A DNA stretch of 13,873 bases from Acidobacteriota bacterium (GTDB lineage: Bacteria > Acidobacteriota > Terriglobia > UBA7540), in the NCBI GenBank assembly GCA_021784615.1, contig JAJYHU010000017.1:1-13873 (forward strand), written 5' to 3'. The notes beneath the pieces were generated by a model. It searched no databases, was not told where the DNA came from, and worked only from the letters and a program-made list of their open reading frames with translations. Position numbers and translations under genes: made by a program. Positions 11,020 to 13,873 of this stretch are shown piece after piece (position 1 is the stretch's first letter; every line of letters starts with the position of its first letter).

Positions 11020-13873
11020 ATGGCAAGGGCAAAAATAACGATTGACGGGAATGAGGCAACGGCTCTCGTGGCCTATCTGGCGAGCGAGGTGATTGCCATC
11101 TATCCCATTACGCCCTCGTCACCCATGGGGGAGCTGGCCGACCGGTGGTCCGTGGACGGCAAGCCCAACATTTGGGGCGGGATTCCTAAAGTAATGGAGA
11201 TGCAAAGCGAAGGCGGGGCGGCGGGAGCCTTGCACGGAGCCCTGCAAGCGGGATCGCTCGGCACCACCTTCACATCTTCGCAGGGCCTGCTCCTGATGAT
11301 CCCCAACATGTACAAGATTGCGGGTGAGCTGACCGCGGCCGTGCTGCACGTGGCCGCCCGGACCCTGGCCACCCACGCCCTGTCCATTTTCGGCGACCAT
11401 AGCGACGTGATGGCCACCCGGGCCACGGGTTTTGCGCTGCTGGCTGCAAACACGGTTCAGGAAGCGATGGATTTGGGATTGATCTCGCACGCGGCCGCGC
11501 TGGAATCCCGCATTCCGTTTGTCCATTTTTTCGATGGATTTCGCACCTCGCATGAAATTTCCAAAGTCGAGGAGATCACCGCGGAAGACGTCAGAGCGCT
11601 GATTGAAGAGAATTCGGTGCGCGCGCACCGCGAGCGGGGTCTCTCGCCCGACCATCCTTTCGTGCGGGGCACCGCGCAGAATCCCGATGTCTTTTTCCAG
11701 GCGCAGGAGGCCGTAAATCCCTACTACCGGGCTTGTCCCACCATTGTCGAGAACGTGATGGAGCGGTTCCGGCAGATCGCAGGGCGTTCTTACCGCTTGT
11801 TCGATTACGTGGGAGCGCCGGACGCCGAGCGCGTGATTGTGATGATGGGTTCGGGAGCGGAAGCGGCGCAGGAAGCGGTGGAGCACCTGGTTAAAAGCGG
11901 CGAGAAGGTCGGGCTGGTCAAAGTCCGGCTCTACCGGCCTTTCTCCTTGGAGCATTTCCTTGGCGCGCTGCCCCGGACGGTCAAGACGATTGCGGCGCTC
12001 GACCGCACGAAAGAGCCGGGAAGCATCGGCGAGCCGCTCTACCTGGACGTGGTGGCGGCGCTGGCGGAAAACGCGGCGGGCGGTCCGGCGGTTTTTGCCG
12101 CGGCGCCGCGCGTCATCGGAGGCCGCTACGGACTTTCGTCCAAGGAATTCACGCCGGCGATGGTAAAGGGTGTTTTCGACGAGATGTCGAAGCCCAATCC
12201 GAAAACTCATTTTACGGTGGGAATCCACGACGACGTTTCGCACACCAGCCTGGATTACGATCCGAACTTCTCGACGGAAGATCCTCAGGCGGTGCGCGGC
12301 ATCTTTTACGGCCTGGGCTCCGACGGCACCGTGGGCGCCAACAAGAATTCCATCAAGATCATCGGCGAAGACACGGAAAACTACGCGCAAGGCTATTTTG
12401 TTTATGACTCGAAAAAGGCGGGCTCGGTCACCGTATCGCATCTGCGCTTTGGGCCCAAGCCCATCCATTCCACCTATCTGATCGACCGCGCCACCTTTGT
12501 GGCTTGCCATCAATTCGCCTTTCTCGAGCGCTTTGACGTTTTGCAGGCGGCGGAACCGGGCGCCACCTTTTTGCTGAACGCGCCTTTCGGCCCGGAAGAG
12601 ATTTGGGAGCATCTCCCCCGCGCGATCCAGGACCAGATCGTCCGGAAAAAGCTGCGCTTCTACGTGATTGACGCCGTCAAGGTGGCGCGCGACGCGGGCA
12701 TGGGACGGCGGATCAATACCGTCATGCAGACCTGCTTCTTTGCGCTCAGCGGTGTGCTGCCGCGCGACGAGGCCATTGCGGCGATCAAGCGGTCGATCCA
12801 GAAGACGTACGGCAAGCGCGGGGAAGCCATCGTGGCCAGGAACTTTGCCGCGGTTGACGGCGCCTTGAATTTCTTGTTTGAAGTTCCCGCGCCGCAGGCC
12901 GTGTCGAGCCATTTTGACATCCAGCCGCCCGTGCCGGAGCACGCTCCGGAGTTTGTGCGGAAGGTGACCTCCAGCATCATCGCCGGCCAGGGTGATTCCC
13001 TGCCGGTCAGCGCTTTTTCGCCCGACGGAACTTTCCCTTCCGCCACGGCCAAGTGGGAGAAGCGGAATATCGCGCTGGAAATCCCCGTCTGGGACCAGGA
13101 TCTGTGCATCCAGTGCGGAAAGTGCGTGATGGTTTGCCCGCATTCGGTGATCCGGGCAAAAGTTTATGATCCCAGGCATCTGAAGAATGCTCCGGCCGGC
13201 TTCAAATCCACGGCGGCGCGCTGGAAAGACTTCAAACAGTTGCGCTACACGCTGGCGGTGGCGCCGGAAGACTGCACGGGCTGCTCGCTGTGCGTGGAGA
13301 TCTGCCCGGCGAAGAGCAAGGCGGAGGCAAAGCACCGGGCCATCAACATGGAAGCCCAGCCGCCCTTGCGCCAGCAGGAGCGCGTGAACTGGGATTTCTT
13401 CCTCGATCTGCCCGAAATGGACCGCGGGGTGTTGAGCCACGGCCAGGTGAAAGACGCGCAACTGCTTGAGCCCTTATTCGAATTTTCAGGGGCTTGCGCC
13501 GGCTGTGGAGAGACGCCCTACATCCGGTTGATGACGCAACTGTTCGGCGACCGCTGCCTCATCGCGAACGCCACGGGTTGTTCTTCCATTTACGGCGGCA
13601 ATCTGCCCACCACGCCTTACACGTTCAACCGCCAGGGGCTCGGGCCCGCGTGGTCAAACTCGCTTTTTGAAGATGACGCGGAGTTCGGACTGGGCATGCG
13701 GCTTGCGGTGGACAATCAGGCTGATTACGCCCGGCACCTTGTCCGGCAGCTTGCCCCGCAGCTGGGCGAGAAAGAAGCTGAGGAGATCTTGTCAGCGGAC
13801 CAATCGGCCGAGCCGGGCATCCACCAGCAGCGCGAGCGGGTGCGGGCGCTCAAGGAAAAGCTCCAGGGGCTGA
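11020..13873 (+). CDS. nifJ: Pyruvate:ferredoxin (flavodoxin) oxidoreductase, 3' end beyond window
   Basis: The frame is open for 951 codons from ATG 11020 (GGAGAG just upstream) and runs off the window; single-chain family members are about 1,170-1,230 residues. It decarboxylates pyruvate to acetyl-CoA with TPP and passes electrons through three [4Fe-4S] clusters to ferredoxin or flavodoxin in the cytoplasm. Domain order is canonical: the pyruvate-binding N-terminal domain with YPITPSSPMGE (28-38) and FGDHSDVMATRA, a CoA-binding middle region, a ferredoxin domain with C696, C699, C702, C706 and C752, C755, C758, C762, then the TPP domain with GACAGCGETPY (C826, C829) and NATGCSS (C854). These last three cysteines have the spacing known for the proximal cluster; the fourth lies outside the window. 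It indicates anaerobic or microaerobic pyruvate metabolism. A CRP/FNR-type site precedes it. Confidence 0.95.
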   Translation, partial: MARAKITIDGNEATALVAYLASEVIAIYPITPSSPMGELADRWSVDGKPNIWGGIPKVMEMQSEGGAAGALHGALQAGSLGTTFTSSQGLLLMIPNMYKIAGELTAAVLHVAARTLATHALSIFGDHSDVMATRATGFALLAANTVQEAMDLGLISHAAALESRIPFVHFFDGFRTSHEISKVEEITAEDVRALIEENSVRAHRERGLSPDHPFVRGTAQNPDVFFQAQEAVNPYYRACPTIVENVMERFRQIAGRSYRLFDYVGAPDAERVIVMMGSGAEAAQEAVEHLVKSGEKVGLVKVRLYRPFSLEHFLGALPRTVKTIAALDRTKEPGSIGEPLYLDVVAALAENAAGGPAVFAAAPRVIGGRYGLSSKEFTPAMVKGVFDEMSKPNPKTHFTVGIHDDVSHTSLDYDPNFSTEDPQAVRGIFYGLGSDGTVGANKNSIKIIGEDTENYAQGYFVYDSKKAGSVTVSHLRFGPKPIHSTYLIDRATFVACHQFAFLERFDVLQAAEPGATFLLNAPFGPEEIWEHLPRAIQDQIVRKKLRFYVIDAVKVARDAGMGRRINTVMQTCFFALSGVLPRDEAIAAIKRSIQKTYGKRGEAIVARNFAAVDGALNFLFEVPAPQAVSSHFDIQPPVPEHAPEFVRKVTSSIIAGQGDSLPVSAFSPDGTFPSATAKWEKRNIALEIPVWDQDLCIQCGKCVMVCPHSVIRAKVYDPRHLKNAPAGFKSTAARWKDFKQLRYTLAVAPEDCTGCSLCVEICPAKSKAEAKHRAINMEAQPPLRQQERVNWDFFLDLPEMDRGVLSHGQVKDAQLLEPLFEFSGACAGCGETPYIRLMTQLFGDRCLIANATGCSSIYGGNLPTTPYTFNRQGLGPAWSNSLFEDDAEFGLGMRLAVDNQADYARHLVRQLAPQLGEKEAEEILSADQSAEPGIHQQRERVRALKEKLQGL

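Noticed and set aside
11119..13461. A 780-codon open frame on the minus strand inside nifJ
   Set aside because: It lies exactly antisense to a clear NifJ coding sequence, has no recognisable domain and is rich in His and Arg, as expected from the complement of GC-rich codons.
1..13873. CRISPR arrays, rRNA or tRNA genes
   Set aside because: No regularly spaced repeats or recognisable rRNA or tRNA segments were found by reading both strands.

Overview
The window reads as a GC-rich (by eye roughly 60%) Gram-negative chromosome, most likely an Acidobacteriota soil bacterium. This is an inference from gene content: a secreted GH92 mannosidase, an OprB-type outer-membrane porin, a SAM-I riboswitch upstream of a threonine synthase-like gene, and a NifJ-type oxidoreductase. 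No rRNA, tRNA or marker gene is present to settle taxonomy.

Layout. Positions 1-620 hold decayed genes on the minus strand: a scrap resembling an IS630-type transposase at the window edge and a small cupin gene broken by a one-base frameshift. Positions about 665-2611 hold an insertion sequence with two overlapping genes (a DUF6788-like accessory protein and a DDE transposase). Its candidate terminal repeats, a short target duplication and an extra copy of its right end can be seen. Directly downstream is a secreted GH92 family alpha-mannosidase (2694-5024).

The most interesting part is 5171-8022: a strong promoter, a well-conserved SAM-I riboswitch and an intrinsic terminator lead into threonine synthase-like PLP enzyme - MoaD/ThiS-like sulfur carrier - homoserine kinase. 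Control by SAM and a sulfur carrier between two phosphohomoserine genes are unexpected for plain threonine synthesis. They suggest a route in which homoserine kinase makes O-phosphohomoserine and the PLP enzyme joins it to sulfur delivered by the carrier, giving homocysteine for methionine. This is a hypothesis from gene context, parallel to the known CysM-CysO and HcyS systems. The carrier has a 15-residue tail after its Gly-Gly, which would have to be removed first.

The rest comprises an OprB-like porin on the minus strand (8069-9652), a roughly 590-base gene-poor stretch, and a small type II toxin-antitoxin pair (10244-10716) whose toxin is cut short by a TAG where the family has Trp. A structured intergenic region with a CRP/FNR-type palindrome follows. 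The window ends inside a pyruvate:ferredoxin/flavodoxin oxidoreductase gene (11020 to the end). The number of broken genes (transposase scrap, cupin, toxin) and the IS mark the first 2.6 kb and the region near 10 kb as accessory. The metabolic genes look intact.
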